Positions 7,174 through 15,444 are shown, counted from the stretch's first letter. The stretch is 30,654 bases of DNA from DASSUC01 sp035649895 (GCA_035649895.1 DASRIS010000068.1:1-30654); one strand, 5' to 3'. Numbers and translations: made by a program. Notes: generated by a model from the letters alone, not told the origin.

Positions 7174-9492
7174 CTAGATCCGGCCGCGGAGCGGCCCGGG
7201 CTGCCCGTACGGGGCGGGGTAATGGGTGCCGGGCGGGATGCCGTACCCGTCGGCGGGTGGGACCGGGGCGGCGCGCGGCCGGGGCGGCGGAGGCCCGGGG
7301 TGCCTGGGCTGGCCCCCGACCGGCCGCAGCCGCGCGGCGCGCGCCCGGAACTGGGCCGACGCCTCGGCGTCGCGGGCCAGGGCCGCCACCGAGCCGGTAC
7401 GGGCGATGCGGTGCCAGCCGAGCCGGCTGCCCATCAGGGCGGTGACCACGGACTGCAGCACCACGAGGTACATCAGCTGGCGGTAGACCACCTGCTGTAG
7501 CGGGAACGTCCACAGTGGGCGTAGCCGCTCCTTGTCCAGCCGCAGCGCGTAGGCGGCAGTCGCCATCTGCACGCCGAGCAGCACGGCCCACACCCCGGCG
7601 AGCTGGTACCAGGCCAGGAAGACCAGCCCGTAGATGGCGAACACGTCGACGGCCGGCGCCGCGAGCGGCAGGGCGACCTGGAACACGCCGAGGTACGCCA
7701 GCCCCCGCCGGCCCAGCTTGCCGGCTGGCCCCCGCTGCACCAGCGCGCGCCGGTGCTTCCACATCGCCTGCATGGTGCCGTAGCACCAGCGGTACCGCTG
7801 GCGCCACAGCTGCCGCAGCGAGGCTGGGGCCTCGGTCCAGGCGAGCGCGGTCTCCTCGTACACCACCTTCCAGCCGGCGCGGATCACCGCCATGGTGAGG
7901 TCGGTGTCCTCGGCGAGCGTGGCCGACGAGACACCGCCTACCTCGACGAGCACGTCCCGGCGGAACGCGCCGATGGCACCGGGCACCGTCGGCATGCACT
8001 CGGCCACGTCGAACATGCGCCGGTCCAGGTTGAACCCGATGACGTACTCCAGGTGCTGCCACTTGCCGAGCAGCCTGCGCCGGTTGGCGACCTTGGTGTT
8101 TCCGGAGATCGCACCGACCTTCGGGCGGGCGAACGGTTGGACCAGGCGACCCACCGCATCCGGCGCGAAGACCGTGTCGCCGTCCACGAGCACGATCAGG
8201 TCGTAGGCGGCGTGCGCGATGCCGGTGTTGAGGGCGGCCGGCTTGCCCGCGTTGGGCTGGCGGATCACCCGTACCTCGGGTAGCGCCAGGTCCCACACGA
8301 TCTGGGCGGTGTTGTCGGTCGAGCCGTCGTCGACGACGATGACCTCGAGCTGCGGGTAGTCGTTGTGCACCAGCGAGCGCACCGTGGCGGCGATGTTGGC
8401 CGCCTCGTTGTAGGCCGGGACAACGATGGACACCGGCCCCATGTAGCGAAGCCGCTGCCTGCCTCGGCGCCGGATCTGGCGCACGTGCAGGCCTGCGGTG
8501 ACCAGCTGGACGAGCAGCCGCAGCAGCAGCAGGCCGAGCGCGATCCCGAAGAACACACCGAGCGCATCCCCGAGCCACGCCGCCCCCAGCTGGGCGTAGC
8601 GCAGCGCCTCACCGCGTAGCTGGGCGGTCTGTGTCGCGGGAAGGGTGGAGTCGGGCACGCCGAGCGCGGCCGAGACGGTGGGGAACTGGTACCCCTGCAC
8701 GACCAGCTCGCCGAGCAGGCGGTCCAGCGCGGCCAGCGTCTGCCGCCGGTCCCCGCCCCCGTCGTGCAGCAGCACGACCGCGCCCTCACCGGGCGGCAGC
8801 GGGGTGGCGGCGCGGACGATCGCCTCGACGCCGGGGCGCTGCCAGTCCTTGGTGTCACGGTCGGTGAGGACCGCGACGTGCCCCTCTGCTGCGGCGGCAC
8901 GCAGCACGGCGAGGTCGGCCGGGGTGATGGCGTTGGGCTCGGAGGAGAACGGCGGCCGGAACAGCGTGACCTGGCGCCCGGTGGCGCCGGCGATGGCGTT
9001 GCGGGTCAGGGTCAGCTCCAGCTCGCGCCGCCATGCGGGCGCGCCGGCCAGGTCGGCGTGGGTGAACGTGTGCGAGCCCAGCTCGTGCCCTTCGGCCAGG
9101 ATCCGGCGGGTCAGCTCGGGGTGGTCGTTGACCTTCGCGCCCACCACGAAGAAGGTCCCGTGCGCCCCGTGCTTGCGCAGCACGTCCAGGACCCGTGGGG
9201 TCCAGACCGGGTCCGGGCCGTCGTCGAAGGTGAGCGCGATGGTGTGGCTGGGCATGCGCCGGGTCTGCGGCTGGGCTCCGTCCAGGCGCAGCACCGGGCC
9301 GCCTTCGCTCACCTGGGGTGGTACGGGCGGCAGCCCGGCCGCCTTGCCGGTGCTCCCGGACGGGCGCCCGGACCCGCCGACGATCCCGTGCACGTACCCG
9401 TCCAGGCACAGCGCGCCGAACAGGACGACCATCGCGAGCAGCAGCAGCACCCAGTGCGCACGCGGCGTGCGCCGGTTCTTGTGCAGGGACAC
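7174..9492 (-). CDS. Bifunctional polysaccharide deacetylase / family 2 glycosyltransferase (MatB-like)
   Basis: 772 aa, GTG start 6 bases after the stop of the preceding gene, so probably translationally coupled. There is an N-terminal membrane anchor (14-31). A NodB deacetylase domain follows with TFDDGPD (88-94; metal/base Asp90-91), the GSHTFTHAD His pair (H141, H145) and FRPPF (178-182). Then come a membrane segment (about 305-333) and a processive GT2 domain with VPAYNEAANI, DDGS (388-391), DGD (437-439), EDTDL (528-532) and QRYRW (565-569), ending with more membrane helices. This fusion matches Streptomyces MatB, which with MatA makes a poly-beta-1,6-GlcNAc-like adhesive coat. The enzyme probably builds and partly deacetylates an extracellular GlcNAc polymer. 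No MatA-like partner is seen in this window. The C-terminal 60 residues are Pro/Arg-rich. Confidence 0.92.
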   Translation of the reverse strand: MSLHKNRRTPRAHWVLLLLAMVVLFGALCLDGYVHGIVGGSGRPSGSTGKAAGLPPVPPQVSEGGPVLRLDGAQPQTRRMPSHTIALTFDDGPDPVWTPRVLDVLRKHGAHGTFFVVGAKVNDHPELTRRILAEGHELGSHTFTHADLAGAPAWRRELELTLTRNAIAGATGRQVTLFRPPFSSEPNAITPADLAVLRAAAAEGHVAVLTDRDTKDWQRPGVEAIVRAATPLPPGEGAVVLLHDGGGDRRQTLAALDRLLGELVVQGYQFPTVSAALGVPDSTLPATQTAQLRGEALRYAQLGAAWLGDALGVFFGIALGLLLLRLLVQLVTAGLHVRQIRRRGRQRLRYMGPVSIVVPAYNEAANIAATVRSLVHNDYPQLEVIVVDDGSTDNTAQIVWDLALPEVRVIRQPNAGKPAALNTGIAHAAYDLIVLVDGDTVFAPDAVGRLVQPFARPKVGAISGNTKVANRRRLLGKWQHLEYVIGFNLDRRMFDVAECMPTVPGAIGAFRRDVLVEVGGVSSATLAEDTDLTMAVIRAGWKVVYEETALAWTEAPASLRQLWRQRYRWCYGTMQAMWKHRRALVQRGPAGKLGRRGLAYLGVFQVALPLAAPAVDVFAIYGLVFLAWYQLAGVWAVLLGVQMATAAYALRLDKERLRPLWTFPLQQVVYRQLMYLVVLQSVVTALMGSRLGWHRIARTGSVAALARDAEASAQFRARAARLRPVGGQPRHPGPPPPRPRAAPVPPADGYGIPPGTHYPAPYGQPGPLRGRI

Positions 9493-9498
9493 CGGCCG

Positions 9499-9888
9499 CT
9501 AACCGGGCTTTCCGGGCGACTTGCTGGGCCGTCCGCCCGGGTCGCGGCGGTGGTCGCCGCCCTGGCCCGGAGCCGCCGGGGACTGCTGTGACGGCGGCGG
9601 CGCGGTGGTCGTACCCGGGTTGGGCGCCGTGCCATCCGGGCTGGCGGCGTCGGTGGGCAGCGGGGTCGCGGCCCCATCGCCGGGGCGTGCCCCGGCGTCC
9701 GGCCAGCCCGGGATAGCCACCGGTCCGCTGGAGAAGAGGCCCGCGACCAGGATGCTCAGGCTCGCCATCAGAAGTACGCCGAGCCCGGCGCCGACGAGGG
9801 TGACCAGGCGGCGTCGCCGGCCAGACCGATCGACGAATACCGCCCCGGCCAGACTGCGCGCTGACCGCCGCCGGAGCTCTGGAGCCAT
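9499..9888 (-). CDS. Small single-pass membrane protein upstream of the MatB-like gene
   Basis: 129 aa from ATG 9888, chosen for the GAAGG five bases upstream; ATG 9903 and GTG 9930 (143 aa) are alternatives without a visible site. A basic N-terminus (MAPELRRRSARSLAG...) leads to one membrane helix (about residues 29-50, LVTLVGAGLGVLLMASLSILVAGLF). A Pro/Ala/Thr/Gly-rich outside tail with no recognisable fold completes the protein. The stop is 6 bases from the start of the deacetylase/glycosyltransferase gene, which suggests an accessory role in polymer synthesis or export. No family is recognised, and there is no lipobox. Confidence 0.7.
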   Translation of the reverse strand: MAPELRRRSARSLAGAVFVDRSGRRRRLVTLVGAGLGVLLMASLSILVAGLFSSGPVAIPGWPDAGARPGDGAATPLPTDAASPDGTAPNPGTTTAPPPSQQSPAAPGQGGDHRRDPGGRPSKSPGKPG

Positions 9889-9941
9889 GCCGTCCTTCGA
9901 CATGCCGTGCCGAGCACGCCCTTTTGTCACGCCGCGACACG

Positions 9942-11513
9942 TTACCGAACGGGCGGGGTCGTACGCATCCCCGCATGTGCGACGAACAAACTGGAGGTCG
10001 TGACCAGCTCAACCAGGGTGCGTACGCCGAAGCCGGTGGCACCGGCCGACCACTCTGCGTCATCGTCGTCGGTGAAAGCAGGGCCCGCGATGTCCAGGTG
10101 CGCCCACGGGATGCTCTCCGGCACGAACTCGTTGAGGAACAGCGCCGCCAGGCTGGACTGGCCGTAGCGGTTGCCGGTCGCGTTGACCAGGTCGGCGATC
10201 TTCGAGTCCAGCTGGGAGCGGGGCACCCCGTCCAGCGGCAGCGGCCAGACCAGCTCCCCCGCGCGTGCGGCCGCCGCCTGCACGTGCGCGAGCCAGTCCG
10301 GGTCGTTGCCGGCGAGGCCGGCGTATCGCCGGCCGACCGCCATCGGCACGGTGTCGGTGAGCGTGGCGATGTCCACGATCCGGTCGGGCGCCTCCTCCGC
10401 GGCCAGTGCGAGCGCGTCGGCCAGGATGAGCCGCCCCTCGGCGTCGGCGTTGCGCACCTCGACCGTCACCCCGCAGCGGGTACGCAGGACGTCACCGAGC
10501 CGGGTGGCGTCGCCGCCCGGCATGTTGTCCGTCAACGGCAGCCAGCCCACCACCCGGTGGGGACAGCCCAGGCCGGGCAGGGCACACAGGGTGGCGAGCA
10601 CGGCCGCGGCCCCGGCCATGTCGATCTTCATGTCCACCATCATCTGGTTCGGCTTGAGGGTCAGCCCGCCCGAGTCGAAGGTGACGCCCTTGCCCACCAA
10701 GGCCACCGTCCCCACCGGCGGTCCGCCCGGCGCGTAGGCCCCGCCCAGCTCGTCGACCCCGCCCGGCTCGTAGGCTCCGGCTGGCTGGCCCGCCCCGGCT
10801 GGCTCGTAGGCGAGGCGCACCAGCCGCGGCGGCTGCGCCGACCCGCGGTTGACGCCCAGCAGGCCGCCGAGGCGCTCGGCGGCGATGCGATGCTCGTCCC
10901 ACACCTCGCACACCAGCCCGTGCTCGGTGGCGAGCGCTGCGGCGCGCTCGGCAAAGGCCGGCGCGGTCAGCACGCCTCCCGGCTCGTTGCCCAGCTCCCG
11001 CGCGAGCAGCACGGCCGCCGCCACCTGCTGGGCGGCTGCCACGGCGCGCTGGCAGCCGGCCCCGTCGCCGGCCGGCGTGACCAGGTCCAGCCGCACGGCG
11101 CCGTCAGTCTCCACAGTGGACTTAAGAGTGGCAGACTTGTAGCGGGTGAAGCGGTAGCGCGCCAGCAGGCACGCTTCCGTCACCGCCCGCACCGCAGCAT
11201 CCGCCGGGCACTGGGCCTGCGGCACGGTGAGCGCGACACGGCGGTAGCGGCGGGTGGCTCGGGCCGCGGTGGCGGCGGCCCGGCGTAGGGCATCGACCTC
11301 CACCGGTCCGGACGGGCCCAGTCCCATCAGGATCCGGGCCGGCTCTCCCGGCACGCCGGGCAGCGCCACCGCCTCCCCCACCCCGCCGGCGAACCCGGCG
11401 GCCGCGAGGAACCCGTTCTCCGGCAACGCGTCCAAGCGGTCGGCGAACACCGGCACGGCCACCACGTCGGCGTCCGCCGGCACCTGCGGCAGCACCCGTA
11501 CGTCCACGCCCAT
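9942..11513 (-). CDS. pepA: M17 leucyl aminopeptidase
   Basis: 523 aa from ATG 11513, which has GAGGA five bases upstream. A further in-frame ATG at 11579 overlaps the stop of the TPR gene (ATGA) and would add 22 low-complexity residues. All M17 active-site residues are present at a constant offset of five from E. coli PepA: metal ligands K275, D280, D298, D357 and E359, and catalytic K287 and R361 (motifs VGKGVTFDSGG, KIDMAG, NADAEGRL). The signature NTDAEGR reads NADAEGR and the region after it (TLTDTVPMAVGRRY) departs from housekeeping versions, so this looks like a specialised paralogue. There is a Pro/Gly-rich insertion at about 238-268. It removes N-terminal residues from peptides, with two metal ions, usually as a hexamer in the cytoplasm. 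In this operon it could trim a peptide product. Confidence 0.9.
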   Translation of the reverse strand: MGVDVRVLPQVPADADVVAVPVFADRLDALPENGFLAAAGFAGGVGEAVALPGVPGEPARILMGLGPSGPVEVDALRRAAATAARATRRYRRVALTVPQAQCPADAAVRAVTEACLLARYRFTRYKSATLKSTVETDGAVRLDLVTPAGDGAGCQRAVAAAQQVAAAVLLARELGNEPGGVLTAPAFAERAAALATEHGLVCEVWDEHRIAAERLGGLLGVNRGSAQPPRLVRLAYEPAGAGQPAGAYEPGGVDELGGAYAPGGPPVGTVALVGKGVTFDSGGLTLKPNQMMVDMKIDMAGAAAVLATLCALPGLGCPHRVVGWLPLTDNMPGGDATRLGDVLRTRCGVTVEVRNADAEGRLILADALALAAEEAPDRIVDIATLTDTVPMAVGRRYAGLAGNDPDWLAHVQAAAARAGELVWPLPLDGVPRSQLDSKIADLVNATGNRYGQSSLAALFLNEFVPESIPWAHLDIAGPAFTDDDDAEWSAGATGFGVRTLVELVTTSSLFVAHAGMRTTPPVR

Positions 11514-11575
11514 CGCCGTCCTCGCGTCCTCATCCCGGCCGTCACCGCCATCCCGGCCTGTCATCATCCCAGCCG

Positions 11576-14074
11576 TCATCGCCGGGCCTGCCGCGCCGCG
11601 CCCCACTGCTCCAGCTGGTCGGCGTACTCGTGGGCCAGCCCGCCCAGGCCGTCGCCGGCGACCCGCCGCCAGCCGCGCGCGGCCGACACCGCGTGCGGGT
11701 CGATCCGCAGCGCCTGCATGAAGCAGTCCTCGGCGAGCACCGACCGGCCGGCCCGGTCGAAGCACTCGCCCGCCATGGCGTACCCGATCGCGGTGCCCAG
11801 CGGGCCCAGCCTGGCGGTGCGCAGGTACGACTCACCCGCCTCGGCGGACCGCTCCTGCTTGACCAGGCTCTCGGCCAGCTCGATGTGGCTCTTCGGGTCG
11901 TACGGGTCCAGCGCCAGGAACTCCTCGGTGCGCGCGTGCCCGAGCGCGACGTCGCCGAGGCCGAACGCCTCCTTGGACCGGCTCTCCAGGCAGGCGTGCA
12001 GGTTCTCCCGCTTCAGGTACTCCTCCCAGGGGCTGCCGGTCGGCACCGCCCGGGCCAGCTCCTCGGCGCGGGCCATGTCCTCGACCGTGCCGGCGGGGTC
12101 GGCGCGCATGAACGGCACGAAGCCGACACCGCGGTAGAACCGGCTGGCCAGCATCACCTTCTCGAACTCGGTGAAGCCGTCGCTTTCGAGCACCGCGTCC
12201 AGGTACTCCTGGGCCCGCTCCCGCCAGCGCTCCGCGTCAGCCAGCGACCTGGTCTCGCGGGCGGCGTACACCACGCCGAACGTCGCCGCGGCCAGCTTGA
12301 GGTGCAACGGGCAGTCGGGGTGGTCCACCATGGCGAACGTGTCGGTCGGGGGCCGCGGCTCGCGGCCGCCTACGGACGCGGCGTACCGCGCGATGTCGCG
12401 CCAGTGGTAGTGGTAGAACTCCACCGGCTCGCGCAGGTCGGCCACTGCCCGGTCGGGCACCAGCCGCACGACCAGCTCGCGGAACCCGAGCCGGAACAGC
12501 ACCAGGCTGGTCAGGTACTGCCGCTGCGGGTCCGCGGTGGCGAACCCGGCCACCCAGTCGCACAGCTGCTCCCAGGCCGGGGTACGCAGCGGCGCCGGCA
12601 GCTGCGCCGGGTGCGCCACGCCGAACTCCACCAGCCCGGACTCCCGCACCAGGTTCACCCGGAACGCCGGTGGCATGACCCGCTGCACGTCCACCCTGGG
12701 ATAGTCGCCGGCCACCGCGAAGTCGTACGCCATGGTGGGGATGGACGCGTACAGGCAGGGCGACTGTGACGGGCCGAGGTTGAGGTAGGCCCCGTACATG
12801 CGGTAGTGCCAGTTGTTGCGGTAGCCCTCGGCCGCCGGCGCGACGACCGCGGCCAGCGTCTCGTCGCCGGTCGCCGCGCAGGCGCGCACCAGGGCGGTGC
12901 GGGTGCGCTCGGAGCGCGGGGCGGCCCGGAACGCGCGCTCGCACAGCACCCGCGCCAGCTCCTCGTCACCGAGGCGCCCGGCACAGGTCGCCGCGTGCAG
13001 CAGGGCGAACGCCGTGCCGTACGGGCCGAGCCTGGCCGCCATCAGGTACGCGGCGAGCGCGGTGGCCAGGTCCCCCCGCCGCTGTGCGGACTGGGCGGAC
13101 TGCATCCAGATCTTCACGCAGTACGGGTCGAGCTTGAGCCCGTCCTGGACGGCCTGGTCCTCGGCGTCGCGGTCGCCGCGCCTCACCGCCAGCTCGACCC
13201 GCCGGTCCAGCACCCGCCGCGACATCTCGGTCGCGACCTCCTCCTGCTCCGGCGAGGCCGGCGGCGCCTCGGCGACCGCCTGCCGGGCCTGCTCCAGCAG
13301 CTCCCAGGCGGTGTCCAGGTCACCGCCGCGCTCGGCGACCATCACCTCGCGTACCAGCAGCCGCGCGTGCCAGATGGCCCGGTCGAACGCGGGCAGCCCA
13401 CCGGCCAGCCGCTGGTAGATCTCCCTCGCCCGGCTGGCGTACTGGGGTGCGCCGGACCAGTCGCTGGCGTGGCGGGCCAGCAGGTAGCCCCAGCCGGCGC
13501 AGGCCTGCAGGTGCGCAACTGTCGGCTGCGGCGCCTCGACCAGGGGCGCGAACGCCGCCCGGGTCGCCGGAGCCAGCCCGTCGCGCTGGAACAGGGCGGT
13601 CGCGCGGGCGTACTGCACCAGCGCGGGCAGCGTCTCGACGCACCCGGCCGGGGCCAGGTCGGCGGGGGCCAGGTCGAGCACCGCCTCCGGCAGGCAGGCG
13701 GCGACCAGCCACTGCGCGAGGCCCGCCCGGTCGGTCCCGTCCAGCTCGGCACGGCGCCGGTACGCCTGCGCCAGCGCCTGCCAGCCCGGCGCGGCGAGCT
13801 CGGCCGGCAGGTCCGTCGGCCGGCTCACCCGGTACTGGAACAGCCGCGACTCCTCGACCAGCAGCTGGCGGTAGCTCGCCGGCATCACCATCCCCTGCCG
13901 CGGGGCCGTCGGGTCCCGCGCCTCGAACAGCCGGGCCGCGGCCAGCGGTCCCCGGGCCTGGATGGCGGTGAGCGGGGACGAGCCGCCGTCGAAGTAGGGG
14001 CGGTGGACCTCGAAGGTCAGCCAGCTCGGGGCGTTCACGCCCACCTTGCCGTGGCTGCGCTCCCAACGATGCAT
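11576..14074 (-). CDS. Large TPR protein made of two homologous halves
   Basis: 832 aa. ATG 14074 has GGAGG eight bases upstream; 19 earlier open codons run into a hairpin and are rejected. No signal peptide or membrane segment is seen. The protein is an internal duplication: MPASYRQLLVEESRLF (64-79) ... LPAELAAPGWQAL recurs as MPPAFRVNLVRESGLV (467-482) ... LPAPLRTPAWEQL. The TPR-like block LDPYCVKIW ... YLMAARLGPYGTA (315-355) recurs as LDPYDPKSH ... YLRTARLGPLGTA (722-762). The offset is about 403-407 residues. TPR solenoids bind peptides or proteins, so a scaffold or peptide-recognition role fits the small peptide gene directly upstream, but no catalytic motif is visible. The stop overlaps a possible start of the aminopeptidase gene. 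It is not a recognised family. Confidence 0.88.
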   Translation of the reverse strand: MHRWERSHGKVGVNAPSWLTFEVHRPYFDGGSSPLTAIQARGPLAAARLFEARDPTAPRQGMVMPASYRQLLVEESRLFQYRVSRPTDLPAELAAPGWQALAQAYRRRAELDGTDRAGLAQWLVAACLPEAVLDLAPADLAPAGCVETLPALVQYARATALFQRDGLAPATRAAFAPLVEAPQPTVAHLQACAGWGYLLARHASDWSGAPQYASRAREIYQRLAGGLPAFDRAIWHARLLVREVMVAERGGDLDTAWELLEQARQAVAEAPPASPEQEEVATEMSRRVLDRRVELAVRRGDRDAEDQAVQDGLKLDPYCVKIWMQSAQSAQRRGDLATALAAYLMAARLGPYGTAFALLHAATCAGRLGDEELARVLCERAFRAAPRSERTRTALVRACAATGDETLAAVVAPAAEGYRNNWHYRMYGAYLNLGPSQSPCLYASIPTMAYDFAVAGDYPRVDVQRVMPPAFRVNLVRESGLVEFGVAHPAQLPAPLRTPAWEQLCDWVAGFATADPQRQYLTSLVLFRLGFRELVVRLVPDRAVADLREPVEFYHYHWRDIARYAASVGGREPRPPTDTFAMVDHPDCPLHLKLAAATFGVVYAARETRSLADAERWRERAQEYLDAVLESDGFTEFEKVMLASRFYRGVGFVPFMRADPAGTVEDMARAEELARAVPTGSPWEEYLKRENLHACLESRSKEAFGLGDVALGHARTEEFLALDPYDPKSHIELAESLVKQERSAEAGESYLRTARLGPLGTAIGYAMAGECFDRAGRSVLAEDCFMQALRIDPHAVSAARGWRRVAGDGLGGLAHEYADQLEQWGAARQARR

Positions 14075-14111
14075 CGATCCCGCCTCCCAGCGCGGGCAGT
14101 CCGACAGGAAG

Positions 14112-14149
14112 CAGGCCCCGGGCAGCGTCAAACGCAGCCGCGGGGCCTG
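14112..14149 (-). terminator. Strong hairpin between the peptide gene and the TPR gene (possible attenuator)
   Basis: The outer stem pairs 14141-14149 with 14112-14120 (CAGGCCCCG / CGGGGCCTG). A bulge, three more pairs and a small inner GCG/CGC stem follow. It begins 18 bases after the stop of the 30-codon gene and ends about 25 bases before the ribosome binding site of the TPR gene. No T-run follows on the minus strand, so partial termination or protection of the upstream transcript are both possible. Confidence 0.6.
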
Positions 14150-14167
14150 TCGTTGGTCGGGGCTTGC

Positions 14168-14260
14168 TCAGCCGTCGAGGAAGCAGGTCCAGCAGTCGGC
14201 GACCCCAGTGGTCAGCTCAACCTCGTCGGCCAAGTGCTCCCAGGTCTCGTAGCGGGCCAT
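14168..14260 (-). CDS. 30-aa peptide gene, putative RiPP-type precursor
   Basis: ATG 14258-14260, stop TGA 14168-14170. GGGAG lies seven bases upstream of the ATG, and the gene sits in a 180-bp gap between the PLP-enzyme gene and the TPR gene on the same strand. The peptide begins MARYETWEHLADE, an acidic, helix-prone, leader-like half. A TTG step leads to the C-terminal DCWTCFLDG with a CxxC pair (residues 23 and 26). There is no signal peptide. A short ORF with its own ribosome binding site, followed at once by a hairpin and flanked by an exporter, a modifying-type enzyme and a peptidase, has the arrangement of ribosomally made modified peptides. I do not recognise the peptide family, and none of the usual RiPP enzymes (LanB/C/M, YcaO, radical SAM, lasso B/C, DUF692) is present. 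A regulatory peptide sensed by the TPR protein is the main alternative. Confidence 0.65.
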   Translation of the reverse strand: MARYETWEHLADEVELTTGVADCWTCFLDG

Positions 14261-14313
14261 ACCGATGCTCCCTTCTTTGTAAGTGGGGGGTTATCACCGC
14301 CAACTTCCTGCAT

Positions 14314-15444
14314 TTACTGCTGGTTGTCAATATCTCGATCTTGGCGAGGCAACGCCTCCAGCAGCTGCTCGACCTCGCCGTCGGTGGTCCAAAAATGCGG
14401 TGATATCCTGATTTTCCCATCAGGATAGGAGACCTGCAGGCCACGCGCGGTCAGATCGGCGAAGATCCGCCCGGCGTCCCCCGCCGCAAATGTAATGATC
14501 CCCGAGCGGCTCTCGAGGTCATCGGGGCCGAGCACCGGGTAGCCGCGCTCCCGCAGGCCGGCGCGCAGCCGCTCACCCAGCGAACCGACCCGCCGCCACA
14601 CCGTGGCGACCCCCACCTCCGCCAACTCGGCCAGGGCTGCGGCCAGACCGACGATGCCCAGGAAGTTGGGCATGCCGCCCTCGAAGCGGCGCGCCGCCGG
14701 GCGCAGCGGCAGCTCGTACGTGAAGTGCCCCTCCCCCTTGACCAGCATGTCCTGGGACCGGTCGTAGCCGAACCACCCGGCCGGCGCGAGGCGCAGCAGG
14801 TCGAGCCGGTCCCGGCGGGAGTAGAACAGGCCGGTGCCGGGCGGGCCGCACAGCCACTTGTGCCCCCCGGCGGCGAGGAAGTCGACCGGGGTACGCCGGA
14901 CCGACAGCGGCACCACGCCCAGCGCCTGTACAGCGTCGACACAGACCAGGGCGCCCACCTCGGCGGCGAGCGCGCACACCGCGTCGAGGTCGACCCGGAA
15001 GCCGGTGAGGAAGTTGACGTGGCTCACCGCCACCAGCCGGGTGGCCGGCCCGATCTGCTGCGCCAGGTCGGCCATCCGGTAGCCACCGTCGTGTGGCGGG
15101 ACCCAGCGCAGCCGTACCCCGCGCTCGGCCAGCCGCCGCCACGGCTGCACGTTGGCGGGGAAGTCGCGGTCGAAGAGGACCACCTCGTCGCCGGGCCGCC
15201 AGCACAGCCCGTCGGCCACCAGGTGCAGGCCGGTGCTGGTGTTGGGCACCAGGGCCACCTCGTCCGGGTGGCACTCCAGCAGCCGGGCCGCGGTGTCCCG
15301 GGCACCGTCGCGGGCGGCGAAGAAGTCGCCGAAGCGCGTCGCCCCGTACGCCAGGACATCGTCCACGGCGGCCCGCATCGCGGCGCGGGCCGCCGGGCGG
15401 ACCACCCCGATGCCCGCGTAGTCCAGATAGGCGCCGGCCGTCAT
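14314..15444 (-). CDS. Class V-fold PLP-dependent enzyme (isopenicillin-N-epimerase / cysteine-lyase-like)
   Basis: 376 aa. ATG 15444 overlaps the stop of the MFS gene (ATGA) and has GGGAGG at good spacing. Fold type I, class V features: the phosphate-binding NTSTG (68-72), SHV (H142), the pyridine-N Asp in VDAVQ (D170) and the Schiff-base Lys in GGHKWLCGPPGTG (K196). The FEGGMPNFLG segment (254-263) is typical of the isopenicillin-N-epimerase/kynureninase-like branch. The mobile Cys loop of SufS/IscS desulfurases is absent (ESRSGIITFA at that place), so a persulfide-forming desulfurase is unlikely. An epimerase, lyase or aminotransferase acting on an amino acid or peptide residue is more likely. 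It lies between the exporter gene and the small peptide gene, so it is a candidate tailoring enzyme. Substrate unknown. Confidence 0.88.
   Translation of the reverse strand: MTAGAYLDYAGIGVVRPAARAAMRAAVDDVLAYGATRFGDFFAARDGARDTAARLLECHPDEVALVPNTSTGLHLVADGLCWRPGDEVVLFDRDFPANVQPWRRLAERGVRLRWVPPHDGGYRMADLAQQIGPATRLVAVSHVNFLTGFRVDLDAVCALAAEVGALVCVDAVQALGVVPLSVRRTPVDFLAAGGHKWLCGPPGTGLFYSRRDRLDLLRLAPAGWFGYDRSQDMLVKGEGHFTYELPLRPAARRFEGGMPNFLGIVGLAAALAELAEVGVATVWRRVGSLGERLRAGLRERGYPVLGPDDLESRSGIITFAAGDAGRIFADLTARGLQVSYPDGKIRISPHFWTTDGEVEQLLEALPRQDRDIDNQQ

Noticed and set aside
7161..7174. GCGGCCGCGGCCGC palindrome
   Set aside because: It is a simple GC-rich palindrome at the 3' end of the gene; chance is likely in DNA of this composition.
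14075..14131. N-terminal extension of the TPR protein
   Set aside because: The extra 19 codons start within the hairpin and lack a ribosome binding site, while ATG 14074 has GGAGG at eight bases.
11576..14260. Rap/Phr-type quorum pair (TPR receptor plus secreted peptide)
   Set aside because: The peptide has no export signal and precedes the TPR gene, and the TPR protein lacks an HTH; kept only as a weak alternative to a RiPP precursor.
14212..14313. Alternative 33-codon ORF starting directly after the PLP-enzyme stop (TAAATG)
   Set aside because: No ribosome binding site, different frame from the 30-codon ORF, and ordinary composition without peptide-like features; coupling cannot be wholly excluded.
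14314..15444. Cysteine desulfurase (SufS/IscS) identity for the PLP enzyme
   Set aside because: The mobile-loop catalytic Cys is missing at the expected place; only the general class V fold is supported.
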